The translations under genes were made by a program, and so were the position numbers. The notes under the pieces were generated by a model, which was not told the DNA's origin, did no database searches, and worked only from the letters and a program-made list of their open reading frames with translations. From an uncultured Clostridia bacterium (GTDB lineage Bacteria > Bacillota_A > Clostridia > Oscillospirales > Oscillospiraceae), in contig CAMJGU010000072.1 of assembly GCA_946405325.1 (NCBI GenBank), forward strand, positions 1 through 5,411: 5,411 bases of DNA, in the 5' to 3' direction. Below, one piece after another: positions 5,021-5,411 of this stretch (position 1 is its first letter; each line of letters starts with the position of its first letter).

Positions 5021-5032
5021 GAATTTTGTCGA
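5004..5032. repeat. TTTTGTCGA direct-repeat pair, possible operator
   Basis: TTTTGTCGA occurs at 5004-5012 and identically at 5024-5032, so the copies are exactly 20 bp apart, about two helical turns. The first copy lies in the spacer of the candidate kinase promoter and the second just upstream of its -35. The first is also the core of a partial palindrome, GTTTT-N4-AAAAC (5003-5016). The arrangement suits a dimeric or cooperative DNA-binding protein acting on one or both divergent genes. No specific regulator is indicated. Confidence 0.5.
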
Positions 5033-5057
5033 CAGACCGCGATTTTCAAAAAATCCC

Positions 5058-5085
5058 TTGCAATCCCGCAAAAAAAGGATATAAT
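5058..5085 (+). promoter_or_regulatory. Sigma-A-type promoter of gap
   Basis: TTGCAA (5058-5063) is followed after 16 bp by a perfect TATAAT (5080-5085). The start of transcription would be near 5092, giving a leader of about 48 nt to the ATG at 5141. The strong -10 and A-rich spacer fit a highly expressed glycolytic gene. Confidence 0.75.
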
Positions 5086-5140
5086 ATCGGTCGTACCATA
5101 CGTTTGATATATTCCATAAATGATGAAAGGAACTATAATT

Positions 5141-5411
5141 ATGAGCAAGACGAGAGTTGGTATCAACGGTTTCGGTCGTATCGGCCGCATGATTTTCCGC
5201 AACAGCCTCAACCATCCCGACGTGGAGATCGTCGGCATCAACGACCTGTGCGACGCCGAGTATCTGGCTTACCTGCTGAAGTATGACTCCATGCACGGCA
5301 AGTTCCCCGGCGAGGTCAGCTACGCCGACGGCAAGCTGATCGTCAACGGCAAGGCGATCCCCGTGTTCTGCGAGAAGGACGCCAACAACCTCCATTGGGG
5401 CGACATCGGCG
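5141..5411 (+). CDS. gap: Type I glyceraldehyde-3-phosphate dehydrogenase, N-terminal part (cut by the window edge)
   Basis: GAPDH converts glyceraldehyde 3-phosphate, NAD+ and phosphate to 1,3-bisphosphoglycerate in glycolysis. The 90 complete codons in view encode the first part of the Rossmann domain. The dinucleotide-binding motif VGINGFGRIGRMIFRN spans residues 6-21. INDLCDAEYLAYLLKYDSMHGKF follows from residue 33 with Asp35 at the usual NAD-ribose position, which suggests the NAD-dependent glycolytic enzyme. The catalytic Cys region lies beyond the window. The ATG at 5141-5143 follows AAAGGA (5126-5131) by 9 nt and a good promoter. The frame is open to the last base. Family certain; which paralogue (glycolytic or gluconeogenic) is less so. 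Confidence 0.96.
   Translation, partial: MSKTRVGINGFGRIGRMIFRNSLNHPDVEIVGINDLCDAEYLAYLLKYDSMHGKFPGEVSYADGKLIVNGKAIPVFCEKDANNLHWGDIG

Noticed and set aside
4933..5140. A riboswitch or leader RNA in the divergent intergenic region
   Set aside because: The gap leader is only about 48 nt and the kinase leader about 50 nt, with just one 5-bp hairpin. No known riboswitch core or terminator/antiterminator pair could be made out.
4969..5395. Minus-strand open frames overlapping the gap start and the divergent promoter region
   Set aside because: They run antisense through clear GAPDH sequence and then through the AT-rich intergenic region. No ribosome site or family motif is visible; one looks hydrophobic only because of AT-rich sequence.

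Overview
The window looks like chromosomal DNA from a GC-rich member of the Clostridia (Bacillota), perhaps near the Oscillospiraceae. The main reasons are a SigI/RsgI sigma/anti-sigma pair, which is known from Bacillota, together with AGGAGG-type ribosome binding sites and sigma-A-like promoters with TATAAT boxes and short AT-rich intergenic gaps. The placement is an inference from gene content and composition. No RNA gene, CRISPR array, insertion sequence or phage gene is visible.

Layout from left to right. Positions 1-26 probably hold the last codons of a plus-strand gene, which converges on the rest of the window across a bidirectional terminator (38-69). Next is a minus-strand operon, sigI (1170-1895, possibly starting at 1979) followed by an rsgI-like anti-sigma gene (71-1165), separated by 4 nt. 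Then a single minus-strand gene (2093-2890) encodes a DapF-fold cofactor-independent racemase. It has its own promoter and terminator, and its motifs resemble CntK-type histidine racemases more than true diaminopimelate epimerase. A second minus-strand operon follows: a small soluble histidine-kinase-like protein (4108-4932) and mnmA, the tRNA 2-thiouridylase (3043-4095), 12 nt apart, with a terminator at about 2958-2986. Finally, a 208-bp divergent intergenic region leads into the 5' end of a plus-strand glyceraldehyde-3-phosphate dehydrogenase gene (5141 to the window edge).

How the genes work together. SigI and its membrane-bound anti-sigma partner form one envelope-signalling unit. In this copy the anti-sigma factor lacks the Asn-Pro dipeptide at which characterised RsgI proteins cleave themselves, and it carries a long lysine-free acidic/arginine/proline tail instead of a recognisable ligand-binding domain. 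The kinase-like protein keeps the ATP-binding motifs but has Gln where the phosphoacceptor His should be, and it has no sensor domain. It shares a transcript with a housekeeping tRNA modification gene and sits back to back with a glycolytic gene. No response regulator is in view. Nothing ties the racemase to its neighbours functionally.

No gene-free stretch exceeds 300 bases. The long plus-strand open frames, including one of almost 700 codons opposite mnmA and the kinase, are best explained as mirror images of GC-biased coding sequence. No clearly new multigene system is present. The most unusual points are the atypical RsgI, the His-less kinase and the CntK-like racemase outside any visible metallophore cluster.
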